NCBI GenBank assembly: GCA_033722075.1
Contig: JAWVZU010000076.1
Location: 1-14,140, forward strand
DNA length: 14,140 bases
Reading direction: 5' to 3'
Source of the DNA: JAWVZU01 sp033722075
GTDB lineage: Bacteria; Pseudomonadota; Gammaproteobacteria; Xanthomonadales; SZUA-38
The translations under genes and the position numbers were made by a program. The notes under the pieces are model-generated. The model saw nothing but the letters and a program-made list of their open reading frames with translations. It searched no databases and had not been told where the DNA came from. This document shows, one piece after another, positions 1 through 7,509 of this stretch (position 1 is the first letter of the stretch; every line of letters starts with the position of its first letter).

Positions 1-876
1 CCCCCCGACACTGCACACGGCAAAGCTGGTCTGGTCGCTGAGCTCGACGGTAATGTCGCAACTGTCGGCGTCGGAAATGCCGCCGTATTCCAGGGTGACG
101 CTGTAGTCATCGCCAGTACCGGAGGTTCGATCCAGGCCACTGCGCGCCAGCATCAGGGTGGCGACATCGTCGGCGGTCAGGGCGCGCTGGAGTTCGTCAT
201 TGAACTGGCCTTGCTGCATGACCGCCTCGGTCGGGGGCAAGCCAAACAGGCTCGCCACGTCGCGGTCGCCATTGGCGACGAAGCTGTCACCCGTGGGCAG
301 CATGGCCGGGTCGTTGCTGTAGTTGGTCCCGTCGACGGTCGCGGGCAGGCTGAAGGGGTCGTTTACACCGACGTGGAACCAGTGGTAGTTGGTATCGTCC
401 CCGCGGTTGTCGTCGGGGGAGCCCTGGACGCCATCTCCGCCGGCATCGAGATCGAAGCTCCCGTTCACTCCCTGGTCGGTCTTGGTGTAATCCCGCAGGC
501 TATTGTCGAGACCGGACTCGTTGGCCAGGTTGGGATGGGCCAGGCCGATGCAATGGCCCAACTCGTGGAAGACGACGGATTCGAAATCGAATTGACCGGA
601 ATCGAGTTCGTTGTCGCTGCCGGTCCGGAGATTTCCGACCGTCGGCACGAACTGGTTGAACCGATCCACCACGTTCTGCACCGGGATCACAAGCGACTGG
701 GACGAGCCTGGCACGATGCAGACCTTGACCGTCAGGCTCCCGCCAGAGCCGTCGTAGCCCGACGGATGGGCGATGAGGTCCGGATCGACATTGTTCAAGG
801 CAAACAGGAACGCGCCGCCGTAGCCCGCCGTTGAGACGGCCAGCAGCCCACCAATCAGCAGCGTCCTCCGGATCAC
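1..876 (-). CDS. Secreted metzincin-like zinc metalloprotease (3' end outside window)
   Basis: Probable secreted peptidase. The minus-strand frame is open for 292 codons and leaves the window at position 1. A short hydrophobic N-terminus (about residues 4-26) looks like a signal peptide or anchor. Residues 104-114 read HELGHCIGLAH, a complete HExxHxxGxxH metzincin zinc site (H104, H108, H114; catalytic E105). A later PTEAVMQQG segment gives a plausible Met-turn at M220, followed by LTADDVATLM, as in matrixin-type peptidases. About 105 residues separate the zinc site from the Met-turn, longer than usual for matrixins, and include an acidic Asp/Gly-rich stretch (about 142-161) that may bind calcium. 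A further beta-rich part begins near residue 255. The GTG start at 876 overlaps the stop of the preceding gene (GTGA), implying translational coupling. Zinc site is seen directly; substrate and family assignment are inferred. Confidence 0.85.
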   Translation of the reverse strand, partial: MIRRTLLIGGLLAVSTAGYGGAFLFALNNVDPDLIAHPSGYDGSGGSLTVKVCIVPGSSQSLVIPVQNVVDRFNQFVPTVGNLRTGSDNELDSGQFDFESVVFHELGHCIGLAHPNLANESGLDNSLRDYTKTDQGVNGSFDLDAGGDGVQGSPDDNRGDDTNYHWFHVGVNDPFSLPATVDGTNYSNDPAMLPTGDSFVANGDRDVASLFGLPPTEAVMQQGQFNDELQRALTADDVATLMLARSGLDRTSGTGDDYSVTLEYGGISDADSCDITVELSDQTSFAVCSVGG

Positions 877-1442
877 TGCAACGCTTCCACGGGCCTGGCC
901 GGACCAAGGCGCTCGCCGGGGCGCCGCGCAAGGGCCTGCAGCTCCGACTGCACGTCGACCAATCGCTCCAGCACGTCGATCCCGGGATGGCGCTCGGCAT
1001 CGGTGACCAGGTTCTTCCACCGCCATTCGCGCACGGCGACGGACTTGCTGATCGCCCCCGGGGCATGGGCAGGTCGGAAGACAATCCGGGTGATGGTCGC
1101 GTCCGAGGTGTAGAAATACCGATCGTCCTTGGCCTTCGTCGCTGCCATCCGCTCGGCCAACGCGTCGAGGTCCGCATCAAGGAGCGCGGGATCGGTGAGC
1201 GCGTCCAGCAGCGCATTGATATCCTCTGCAGCGAGGCGGATGGCGAACAACCCCGGGTCTCGGAAATAGGCCGGTCGATAGATCCAGGCCTCACCGTCTG
1301 CGTAGATCCGCAGCCTGGGGGTGGGGTCGCGGTTGACGATTTTCTCGGAGTACCAGTAAAACTCCAGCCACGGCTCTTCGGCCGCCGCCGGCAGCAGCCA
1401 AAGGCCGACAAACAAAGCTGCGATCAGGTTTGTAGTGCGCAT
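873..1442 (-). CDS. Small secreted protein of unknown function, coupled to the metalloprotease
   Basis: I do not recognise this family. The 189-residue product begins MRTTNLIAALFVGLWLLPAAAEE, whose hydrophobic core and AAA|EE site form a good Sec signal peptide (cleavage near residue 22), so the mature protein is probably periplasmic or secreted. The mature part is mixed alpha/beta, rich in aromatic residues near its start (WLEFYWYSEK), with no cysteine pair or catalytic motif that I can see. I chose ATG at 1442 because GCGGGG lies just upstream and the signal peptide begins directly; an in-frame GTG at 1460 would add six residues. Its stop codon overlaps the GTG start of the downstream zinc protease by four bases, so the two are probably made together. 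An inhibitor, chaperone or partner role is only a guess. Confidence 0.75.
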   Translation of the reverse strand: MRTTNLIAALFVGLWLLPAAAEEPWLEFYWYSEKIVNRDPTPRLRIYADGEAWIYRPAYFRDPGLFAIRLAAEDINALLDALTDPALLDADLDALAERMAATKAKDDRYFYTSDATITRIVFRPAHAPGAISKSVAVREWRWKNLVTDAERHPGIDVLERLVDVQSELQALARRPGERLGPARPVEALQ

Positions 1443-1561
1443 GATCCCCGCGATACTCACCCAACAGTAGCGGCTTCAGCCCGAACGGTCCAGCGGGCCA
1501 GCCCTCACTCGGTGAACAGGATATTGGCGCCGGTAGCAGTTCCTCGGACAGGGGCCCGCGG

Positions 1562-1617
1562 AAGTTGCTTATCTGCAAGCCCCGGCCTTAGTGTCGGGGC
1601 TTTTGACCGCCCAACTT
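1562..1617. terminator. Nested hairpin, terminator-like
   Basis: An 8-bp perfect inverted repeat, AAGCCCCG (1577-1584) and CGGGGCTT (1595-1602), encloses a 10-nt loop. It is followed on the plus strand by TTTT and on the minus strand by only a weak T stretch. It is framed by a second perfect 6-bp pair, AAGTTG (1562-1567) and CAACTT (1612-1617), with 9 nt between the pairs on each side. No plus-strand gene ends just before it, while the minus-strand permease ends about 200 nt upstream in its own direction. It may therefore terminate the permease operon or be a structured leader of the downstream secreted-protein gene. Confidence 0.45.
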
Positions 1618-1690
1618 TGCAGCCTTGAACGACGTGTCGTTATGTTGGATCGCCGGATACTGAGTGAGTCATGGACACCCTGAATTTCGA

Positions 1691-1744
1691 GTCGTGGCCC
1701 AGCCAGTGGTCAATCGCAGGGGCCGAACTGGGTTCCATCCCCGC
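1691..1744. repeat. Dispersed imperfect repeat, copy A
   Basis: About 54 nt matching 5647-5699 at about 43 of 54 aligned positions with one gap (counted by hand). Shared blocks include AGCCAG, GAACT and GGTTC. Both copies can form a 5-bp stem with a 19-nt loop at equivalent places; here CCAGT (1703-1707) pairs with ACTGG (1727-1731). It sits between minus-strand genes, 73 nt from the permease stop. Confidence 0.55.
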
Positions 1745-1816
1745 CGCGGAGGCGGCGCGTCGAACCAGGATCGCGGAGCGGGTATCCTGCGCTCGCCATC
1801 GGCCCGAACCGTTCGA

Positions 1817-3172
1817 TCAATCACCCCACCGCTGCCACAGGAAGCGGAACCCGATCAGCGCCAGCCCGGCCCCGGCGACCAGCGCCGCGGTTCGCAGCGA
1901 TCCGTCGGGCGCCAGGGGCATGAGTGAGACCGCCAGGACCATTCCGGCAATCGGTACCGAGCGCGGGACCCGGAAGGCCTTCGGATCCTCGGCGTCCTGT
2001 TCTGCCTGTCCCAGGCGGATGCGCAGCAATGACCCATTGACCATGACGAAGACGATGAGAATCAGCAGGCTGGTGGTGCCGGCCAGGGAGCGTAGCGTCC
2101 CCGAGAGGCCGAGCACTGCGGTAAGCACAAGGATGATGCCGATGGCCCGCAGCGGCGTGCGCCGTACCGGGTGGACCCGTCCCAGCCAACGCGGCAACAG
2201 TCCATCGTTGGCCATGCCGTAGGCGAGTCGGGACGCCATCACGAAATTCAGCAGCGCCGAGTTCCCCACCGCGAAAAGAGCAATAACCGTGAAGACGGGG
2301 GAGGGCACCCAGGCTGCGCCCACGGCAATAACCTCCTGCAACGGGGCCCCGCTTGCCGCGAGCCGTCCGGGAGAAACAGCGGCCGTCGCCAGACTGGTCA
2401 CGGCTGCGTAAACCAGGCCGACGGTCACCAGGGCCATGACAATGGCCCGGGGATAGACCCGGCGCGGTTCGGTGACCTCCTCGGCGACGTTGACCATGTC
2501 TTCGAAACCGATATAGGCGTAGAAGGCCAGATTCGCGCTCAACAGCACGCCCAGCCACAAGGGAGAATCACCCGCACGGGCCGGATCCGACGGCGGGGCG
2601 TGTGCCATCGTCGATCCAGCGGCGTCAGTCCATCCGCCCACCACGGCGATCCCGGCGAGGATCACCAGCAGGAGGCCGGAAAACTCGATGGTCGTGGCGA
2701 CGATGTTGGCGCGGGAGGTGAAACGAATGCCCCAGCCGTTGATGGCGCCCAGGACCAGCAGGAAAGCGAGGATCAAGCCTCGGGACCCGCCTGTTCCAGT
2801 GGTATCCAACAGGGTCGCGGCGTAGCCTGCAAAGGCATGAGCCAGGGTCGCCATGGAGGCCATACCCGAGAATATGACCAGCCAGCCCACGAGCAGGCCG
2901 CCGTGGCGCGTACCGAAACCGTGGCGAATGTACACCGCCTCCCCGCCGCTCCTGGGAAAGCGGGTCGCCAATGCCGCATAGGAAAAGGCGGTGGGGGTTG
3001 CGACGACCATGGCTAGCAGAAAGGAAAGCCAGGCCAGACTGCCCGCCTTTGCCGCCACCTCGCCCACGAGCGCATAGATCCCGCCTCCGAGCATCCCGCC
3101 GACGCCGTAGACGACCAGAGCGCGGAGGCCGAGCGCTCGCTTCAGTCCGCTCTGGTCGCTTGACGCCGCCAA
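1817..3172 (-). CDS. APC-family amino-acid permease
   Basis: Predicted inner-membrane transporter of the amino acid-polyamine-organocation superfamily, about 451 residues with roughly 12 hydrophobic helices. The first helix carries the glycine-rich GVGGMLGGGIYAL signature near residue 22, the broken-helix substrate and ion site typical of the family, and the stretch YIGFEDMVNVAEEV resembles the conserved helix-6 region (GFE...AEE). The chosen TTG start (3172) lies 10 nt after the stop of the upstream enzyme gene, so the two probably share a transcript. No strong ribosome site is visible and the start is uncertain. An ATG at 3280 would add a proline- and serine-rich tail overlapping the upstream gene by 98 nt and is unlikely. 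The substrate cannot be told from the sequence; cationic or neutral amino acids are both possible. Confidence 0.85.
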   Translation of the reverse strand: MAASSDQSGLKRALGLRALVVYGVGGMLGGGIYALVGEVAAKAGSLAWLSFLLAMVVATPTAFSYAALATRFPRSGGEAVYIRHGFGTRHGGLLVGWLVIFSGMASMATLAHAFAGYAATLLDTTGTGGSRGLILAFLLVLGAINGWGIRFTSRANIVATTIEFSGLLLVILAGIAVVGGWTDAAGSTMAHAPPSDPARAGDSPLWLGVLLSANLAFYAYIGFEDMVNVAEEVTEPRRVYPRAIVMALVTVGLVYAAVTSLATAAVSPGRLAASGAPLQEVIAVGAAWVPSPVFTVIALFAVGNSALLNFVMASRLAYGMANDGLLPRWLGRVHPVRRTPLRAIGIILVLTAVLGLSGTLRSLAGTTSLLILIVFVMVNGSLLRIRLGQAEQDAEDPKAFRVPRSVPIAGMVLAVSLMPLAPDGSLRTAALVAGAGLALIGFRFLWQRWGD

Positions 3173-3182
3173 CGGGGCGAGC

Positions 3183-5297
3183 TCACAGACCGAAAGGGTA
3201 GGTATCCGGCAGCGAGCCGGAGCGGGGCTGCTCGGCGAGGGGAGCCACGGCACGGGTTTCGTCGAAGAAGACGTACTCATCGAACTGCCAGGGCAGCACG
3301 GCTTGCATATAGTGGCTCTGACGCTCGGTCTCGGGCCGGTAGATCACGCCGATGAAGCGTTCCAGCCGGGGCCGGGCCAACTCGGTCTGCAGGTCTTTTG
3401 CAGCGTGACGCAGGGGCAGCAGAAAATCCTCATGTTCGCTCGCATGACAGATCTCCTCGTAGCTGTCCTGGATCGGACGCCGCACCGATTTGCGCTCCAT
3501 CTCGCCGCCCCAGTCGCTGGCTGCCGCGACCTCGCCGGTGGCCGTGCCGAAGCCGATGAGATAGGCGGCCTCGCCAAGAACCTGGCGGGCCAGGTGACCG
3601 ACATTGATCTCGCCTCGGGCCGCGGCTTCGGTAGCCGCCGCATCGCCGATGTGGGAGTTGTGCTCCCAGACCACGGCACGGGCCTCGTCTGCCCCCTGGC
3701 GAGCCCGGTGGGCCAGCACCCACTGGAGGGTCTCGAACATGTGCCGGTCGCGGAGGTTCCAGGAAGCATGGGATCCGTAGTACATCGCGCGGTAGTACTT
3801 CTCAGCGTTCTTGACCAGCCGCGCATTCTGGGTTGCGTCGAAGTAGCGTTCGCCGTCATGTTCGGCGTAATCCAGGCGTTTCTCCAGCAGCGAGACCAGA
3901 TTGTCGACCACGTCCTTCTCGCACACCGCCTGTTGGCGGATCAGCGCCGAGCGCCCGTAGGCGGCCGGGTCGTGCTCCCAGGGCGTCAGGCACCCGTAGC
4001 GCTCGGCCGCCACCGACGCCGCTTCGGGGTCGACGTCCTCCAGGTAGCGCAGCACCGCTCCGATGGACGTATAGAGGCTGTACAGATCCAGCCCGTGGAC
4101 GCTCACCTGCCGGTGCTCGTCGCAGTCTTCGTTGAACTCGCGCAGCCAGTCCACCAGTGCGTGGAATTCCTCGTTGCGCCACATCCAGGTCGGAAAGCGG
4201 CTGAAGGGTGGATCGTCGCGCTCCGCTTCGGGGACCGGCGAGCGGTGGCGCACGTGGCGGTCGACCTGGCGCGAATCGGGCCAGTCGGATTCCGTGGCCA
4301 CGATGTTGAAGCCCCGCTTTTCCACCAGTTCCCGGGTGATTCGGGCGCGCATCTGGTAGAACTCCGAGGTTCCGTGGGTGGCTTCCCCGAGCAGCACGAC
4401 ACGCGCATCGCCGATCCGCTCCAGCAGGGGATCGAGATCGACCTCGTCGATGTCAGCCAGCGGCTCGGCCTGCTCGCTAACCAGCCTGATAGCTGCCGCC
4501 CGGTCGTCCTTACCGGCCGGCGCGAGGTCCATCGGAATCTCGCGCAGTTCGCGCTTGTCTCGTCCAAGGCGCTTTTCGTCCGGCTTCACCTTGACCGGCG
4601 CCCTCGGCGGGCTTTCCTCCCCGCTTTCAGTCCAGGCCTCATCGCCGATGAGGGGCACGAAGCGCACCGCACCGAGACTCTCCTCCTCGAACTCGTCGCC
4701 GGCCCGACGCGCCCGAATGAGTTCCTGCGGATTCGGAGCCGCGCCCACGGGAATCACCAGCCGACCGCCATCGGCCAGTTGTTCGCGCAAGGATTCGGGT
4801 ATCCGCGGACCCCCGGCGGCGACGGTGATGGCGTGAAACGGCGCCTTCTCGGGCCAGCCCCGGGTGCCGTCCCCATGCAACACATGTACGTTGTCGTAAC
4901 CGAGCCGCCGGCAGCGCTCTTGTGCCAACTCGGCCAGCCGCTCATGGCGCTCGATCGCAAACACCTCGTCGGCGATGCGGCTCAGGACAGCCGCGGCGTA
5001 ACCGGAGCCCGCGCCGATTTCCAGCACCCGGTCGCCCGGACCGAGCTCCAGCGCCTCGGCCATGAGAGCCACGATGTAGGGCTGGGAAATGGTCTGCTCG
5101 TCCTGGATGGGCAGCGGCGCGTCCTCGTAGGCGAACTCCGCCATTTCCTCGCTCACGAAGGCTTCGCGCGGAACTTCCCGCATCGCCTCGAGGACCCGCT
5201 CGTCCCGAATTCCGCGGGCTTCGATCTGCTGCGCGACCATATGCTCGCGCTTTTTCCGGGTCGACTGGCTTGTCGTCGCCTGGACCGCGTCTTTCAT
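3183..5297 (-). CDS. Fusion: protein-L-isoaspartate O-methyltransferase + erythromycin-esterase-like domain
   Basis: A 704-residue cytoplasmic protein with no signal peptide. Residues 1-220 form a protein-L-isoaspartate O-methyltransferase domain, which uses S-adenosylmethionine to start repair of damaged aspartyl residues: TISQPYIVALMAEAL (69-83) is the family substrate segment, VLEIGAGSGY (91-100) is SAM motif I, and LADGGRLVIPVG follows. A charged linker (about 221-265) leads to an erythromycin-esterase-like domain (266-704) with GEATHG (304-309; H308 the likely catalytic histidine), SDWP (337-340) and WEHNSHIGDAAA (544-555). The start ATG is supported by AGGA at 5306-5309, 8 nt upstream; the frame stays open a further 101 codons upstream, but that part has no recognisable domain. 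The permease gene follows after 10 nt. The esterase domain need not act on macrolides: many family members have unknown substrates, and no other resistance gene is nearby. Confidence 0.9.
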   Translation of the reverse strand: MKDAVQATTSQSTRKKREHMVAQQIEARGIRDERVLEAMREVPREAFVSEEMAEFAYEDAPLPIQDEQTISQPYIVALMAEALELGPGDRVLEIGAGSGYAAAVLSRIADEVFAIERHERLAELAQERCRRLGYDNVHVLHGDGTRGWPEKAPFHAITVAAGGPRIPESLREQLADGGRLVIPVGAAPNPQELIRARRAGDEFEEESLGAVRFVPLIGDEAWTESGEESPPRAPVKVKPDEKRLGRDKRELREIPMDLAPAGKDDRAAAIRLVSEQAEPLADIDEVDLDPLLERIGDARVVLLGEATHGTSEFYQMRARITRELVEKRGFNIVATESDWPDSRQVDRHVRHRSPVPEAERDDPPFSRFPTWMWRNEEFHALVDWLREFNEDCDEHRQVSVHGLDLYSLYTSIGAVLRYLEDVDPEAASVAAERYGCLTPWEHDPAAYGRSALIRQQAVCEKDVVDNLVSLLEKRLDYAEHDGERYFDATQNARLVKNAEKYYRAMYYGSHASWNLRDRHMFETLQWVLAHRARQGADEARAVVWEHNSHIGDAAATEAAARGEINVGHLARQVLGEAAYLIGFGTATGEVAAASDWGGEMERKSVRRPIQDSYEEICHASEHEDFLLPLRHAAKDLQTELARPRLERFIGVIYRPETERQSHYMQAVLPWQFDEYVFFDETRAVAPLAEQPRSGSLPDTYPFGL

Positions 5298-5532
5298 GGG
5301 GGAATTCCTGGGTTTGAGTGTAAAGAAGGGAATGCAAGATTCCTGCCGCGGCTCATGGGCCGTCGGCGCGTCCTCAGGATCGAACGGCCCCTTCGCTTCA
5401 GACTTTTCGGGAGCTTCAGGGCCGCGACAGCTTGCGGACCTCGTTGGGGGCGGCCACCTGGCGCAGCGCAGCTTGCCGAACTGCGAGATTCCTGGTCCAC
5501 CAGAGTGTAGGAAATACAACGTCCCTCTCTGA

Positions 5533-5538
5533 AGTATA
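5533..5538 (-). promoter_or_regulatory. Possible -10 box for the methyltransferase/esterase-permease operon
   Basis: The minus strand reads TATACT, one mismatch from the sigma70 -10 consensus. No good -35 lies 16-18 nt upstream, and the implied leader would be about 230 nt, so this is a weak candidate. Confidence 0.2.
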
Positions 5539-5646
5539 CCGAAGCTCCTGCGGGACCTGACCGTTGCCACGTTGCCGCGTAACGCTCTGCAATTTTTCAA
5601 GCCTGTGGGTTTGGCAGGTCGCCATGCTTGTGCGCGGCACTCCGGG

Positions 5647-5699
5647 GTCGTCGCCTAGCCAGGGTTCAAGCACGGGGGCGAACTTGGTTCAATCCCGGC
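5647..5699. repeat. Dispersed imperfect repeat, copy B
   Basis: Partner of 1691-1744. Here the shared stem is CCAGG (5659-5663) with CTTGG (5683-5687), again with a 19-nt loop. Against copy A, one base pair is exchanged for another (T-A to G-C) and one becomes a G-T wobble, so pairing is kept while sequence changes. It lies 111 nt beyond the glycosyltransferase stop in the direction of that gene. Confidence 0.55.
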
Positions 5700-5810
5700 A
5701 GCACCCACCCGGATACTCACTGCGTCCTTAGCGGTACGTGGCGCCCGCGGAGGGCTATAGCGGTTTTGCTTGGAGCCAGGCTCCGGGTACGGACCGCATC
5801 CCCGGTTGCG

Positions 5811-7355
5811 CTACTCCTGAGGATGTCGGAGACGAAGCAGAATGCCCAGCTTCTCGACGCCACTGGGATCTCTGGGGCTTGGGGTTACGTGAAGGAGATC
5901 GTGACGTGCCACAAAAGCGTCGATCTGGGCCGGTGTGGATTCCCCGCTCAACATGACAGGCACCAGATAGTAGTAGTTGCAGTCGGTCCGAAGCGGCGTC
6001 TCCAGCGCTTCTCCAACCCCATACCAGTCCGGCAACCGCGTGGCGCGAACGGCCTGAACCCATACCAGCGTCGCCAGTTCCGTGATCACGCATTCGCCCT
6101 GGGGCACCGTGTCGCGGATCCGGCGGGCATCATCCATCCAACGCCGGCGCGCCTCCAGGATCTGCAGGCCCGTTTGGCGATCCCTCGTCTCCAGCCATTC
6201 CGGCGTGCGCCGCAGGGACGCGAGTCTTTCCGGGAGCGGCGCCGAGAGCTTTGCGCCAAGGTGAAGCAGATTCGGAACCGGCCCCACGAGCAGCAGAACC
6301 AGGACCAGACCCAGATCCAGCCGGCCGGCCAGCGATTCAGCGAACAATTGACCGCGCAGCCACCGCCACCCCTCCCAGGCCAGCCACAGCGCCACCGGCA
6401 GTACCGGGTAGATGAACCGGATGAAATGTTCCGGAAAAGGCCAGATCATGACGATGCCCAGGTAACCGGCCAGGTAGACGGTCTCGAAGCTGTAGCGCCG
6501 CAACATGAGGCCCCACCCCAGGCCGGCCAGCACCAGGAGGGGCAGCAGGAAAAGGTGGTGCGGGGACCAGCCGAAGCCGGTGAATACGCCGCCCCAGCCC
6601 TGGAGTAACGCGACCGCCTGATCTCCCAGAAACTCGATCCAGGCAGCAGGCTCCAGCCCCGGCCCCTGATCCCACCAGACCACCAGGTAGGAGGGCGCGT
6701 CCAGGCGGTCTCGCAGCCATTCGTTGAACGCCATCGGTATGACCGGCGCAGCCACCGGCCACCACCCGCGCACCGGTCGGCTGATCACGATTTGCAGCAT
6801 GAATGCGCCGACAAGCGCGATGCCTATGGTCCGTGTCGCAGCGGCGGCGCCACACAACAGACCGGCAGCGAGGAGAGCGCCCGGGCTCTGGCCTTTACGT
6901 GACCAGAGGACGAACGCGCCAATACTGACCAACAGGTAGAGATTCTCCGCAAACAAAAGGTTCAGCAGCTTCAGGGATCCAGCGGAGAGGATCACGACTG
7001 CCGCAAGCCCCAGCCCCACCCACCGCGAATCGACCCGCTCCCGGAACCACAGAACGGTCACTGCGTAAGCGCCGAAGATGATCAATCCGTTGATGAAATA
7101 GGCCCGACCCACGTGGCTCAAATCGGCGCCCCCGAGGGCAAGAAGCAGCGGATAGAAGATCGGATAGCCGCGCTCGCGGATACCCCATTCGAGAATCCAG
7201 GTCGGTGTCGCGGAGAACGGGTTCAGCCAGTCCGCGATGGCCAGGTAAAACCCGTCGTCCCAGAAGAAGCCGACGTACTCGGTCTGCCGGGTCAGCAGAA
7301 CACAGGCAAGGAGGCCGCCCCCAATCGCCAACAGCATCCCAGGTCTGGCGTGCAC
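5811..7355 (-). CDS. Polytopic GT-C-like membrane glycosyltransferase
   Basis: A 514-residue inner-membrane protein with about ten hydrophobic helices up to roughly residue 385, then a soluble C-terminal part of about 130 residues. Directly after the first helix comes FFWDDGFYLAIADWL, with an acidic pair at D33-D34. This matches GT-C enzymes (PMT/ArnT-like), whose first periplasmic loop carries the catalytic acidic residue and which use lipid-linked sugar donors. Donor and acceptor are not evident. I chose GTG at 7355 because GGAG (7362-7365) lies 6 nt upstream; a TTG at 7376 extends the frame by seven residues but has no ribosome site. It lies 154 nt after the Uup gene, so co-transcription is possible. 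It could instead be a non-catalytic relative; the general fold is well supported, the exact activity is not. Confidence 0.75.
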   Translation of the reverse strand: MHARPGMLLAIGGGLLACVLLTRQTEYVGFFWDDGFYLAIADWLNPFSATPTWILEWGIRERGYPIFYPLLLALGGADLSHVGRAYFINGLIIFGAYAVTVLWFRERVDSRWVGLGLAAVVILSAGSLKLLNLLFAENLYLLVSIGAFVLWSRKGQSPGALLAAGLLCGAAAATRTIGIALVGAFMLQIVISRPVRGWWPVAAPVIPMAFNEWLRDRLDAPSYLVVWWDQGPGLEPAAWIEFLGDQAVALLQGWGGVFTGFGWSPHHLFLLPLLVLAGLGWGLMLRRYSFETVYLAGYLGIVMIWPFPEHFIRFIYPVLPVALWLAWEGWRWLRGQLFAESLAGRLDLGLVLVLLLVGPVPNLLHLGAKLSAPLPERLASLRRTPEWLETRDRQTGLQILEARRRWMDDARRIRDTVPQGECVITELATLVWVQAVRATRLPDWYGVGEALETPLRTDCNYYYLVPVMLSGESTPAQIDAFVARHDLLHVTPSPRDPSGVEKLGILLRLRHPQE

Positions 7356-7361
7356 GAATGA

Positions 7362-7365
7362 CTCC
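7362..7365 (-). promoter_or_regulatory. Ribosome binding site deciding the glycosyltransferase start
   Basis: The minus strand reads GGAG followed by 6 nt and then GTG (7355-7353). The alternative upstream TTG (7376) lacks such a site. Confidence 0.5.
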
Positions 7366-7509
7366 AAAGCGGCCAAGATGCGAAGATAGCAGAGCGCACT
7401 GCCTGCTTGGAAACCGATGCTCGCCGCTTGGGAACCGGCTCACGATCTTGCTTCCCGGACGACACTTCGGCTTGCGCTCCACAACGCACCACAGCCGATC
7501 AGGCCGCTG

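Larger units (their letters stand above)
1443..1816. other. 374-nt spacer with hairpin and repeat copy
   Basis: This spacer separates the permease stop (1817) from the secreted-protein start (1442), both minus strand. It holds a nested inverted repeat (1562-1617) and one copy of the dispersed repeat (1691-1744). A 33-codon minus-strand frame (1738-1640) crosses the repeat, but I see no reason to call it a gene. No convincing sigma70 promoter was found for the downstream pair. Confidence 0.6.
5298..5810. other. 513-nt spacer with repeat copy
   Basis: This spacer lies between the glycosyltransferase stop (5811) and the fusion-enzyme start (5297), both minus strand. It contains the second repeat copy (5647-5699), a short GGAGC/GCTCC hairpin near 5772-5784 without a T run, and a minus-strand TATACT box (5533-5538). 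Open frames running through it look incidental: they lack a start with a ribosome site and recognisable protein features. Confidence 0.55.

Noticed and set aside
211..834. A 207-codon plus-strand frame opposite the metalloprotease.
   Set aside because: The minus strand carries a complete HExxHxxGxxH site in a frame open to the window edge; the plus frame shows no motif.
3173..3280. ATG start for the permease at 3280.
   Set aside because: It would overlap the upstream gene by 98 nt and add a low-complexity proline/serine tail before the normal family start.
3183..5297. A macrolide resistance determinant.
   Set aside because: The esterase-like domain is part of a housekeeping-style fusion with no mobile element or other resistance gene nearby, and family members often have other roles.
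3303..5510. A 735-codon open frame on the plus strand opposite the methyltransferase/esterase gene.
   Set aside because: It mirrors a well-supported gene; its translation has no recognisable domain and its length follows from GC-rich codon use on the other strand.
5298..5600. A 101-codon upstream extension of the methyltransferase/esterase gene.
   Set aside because: The ATG at 5297 has a good AGGA site and the family domain begins right after it; the extension has no conserved features.
5670..5710. GGTTCAATCCC resembles a tRNA T-loop.
   Set aside because: The flanking bases do not form a T-stem, and no acceptor or anticodon arm is present; the similar sequence at 1731-1741 shows it belongs to the dispersed repeat.
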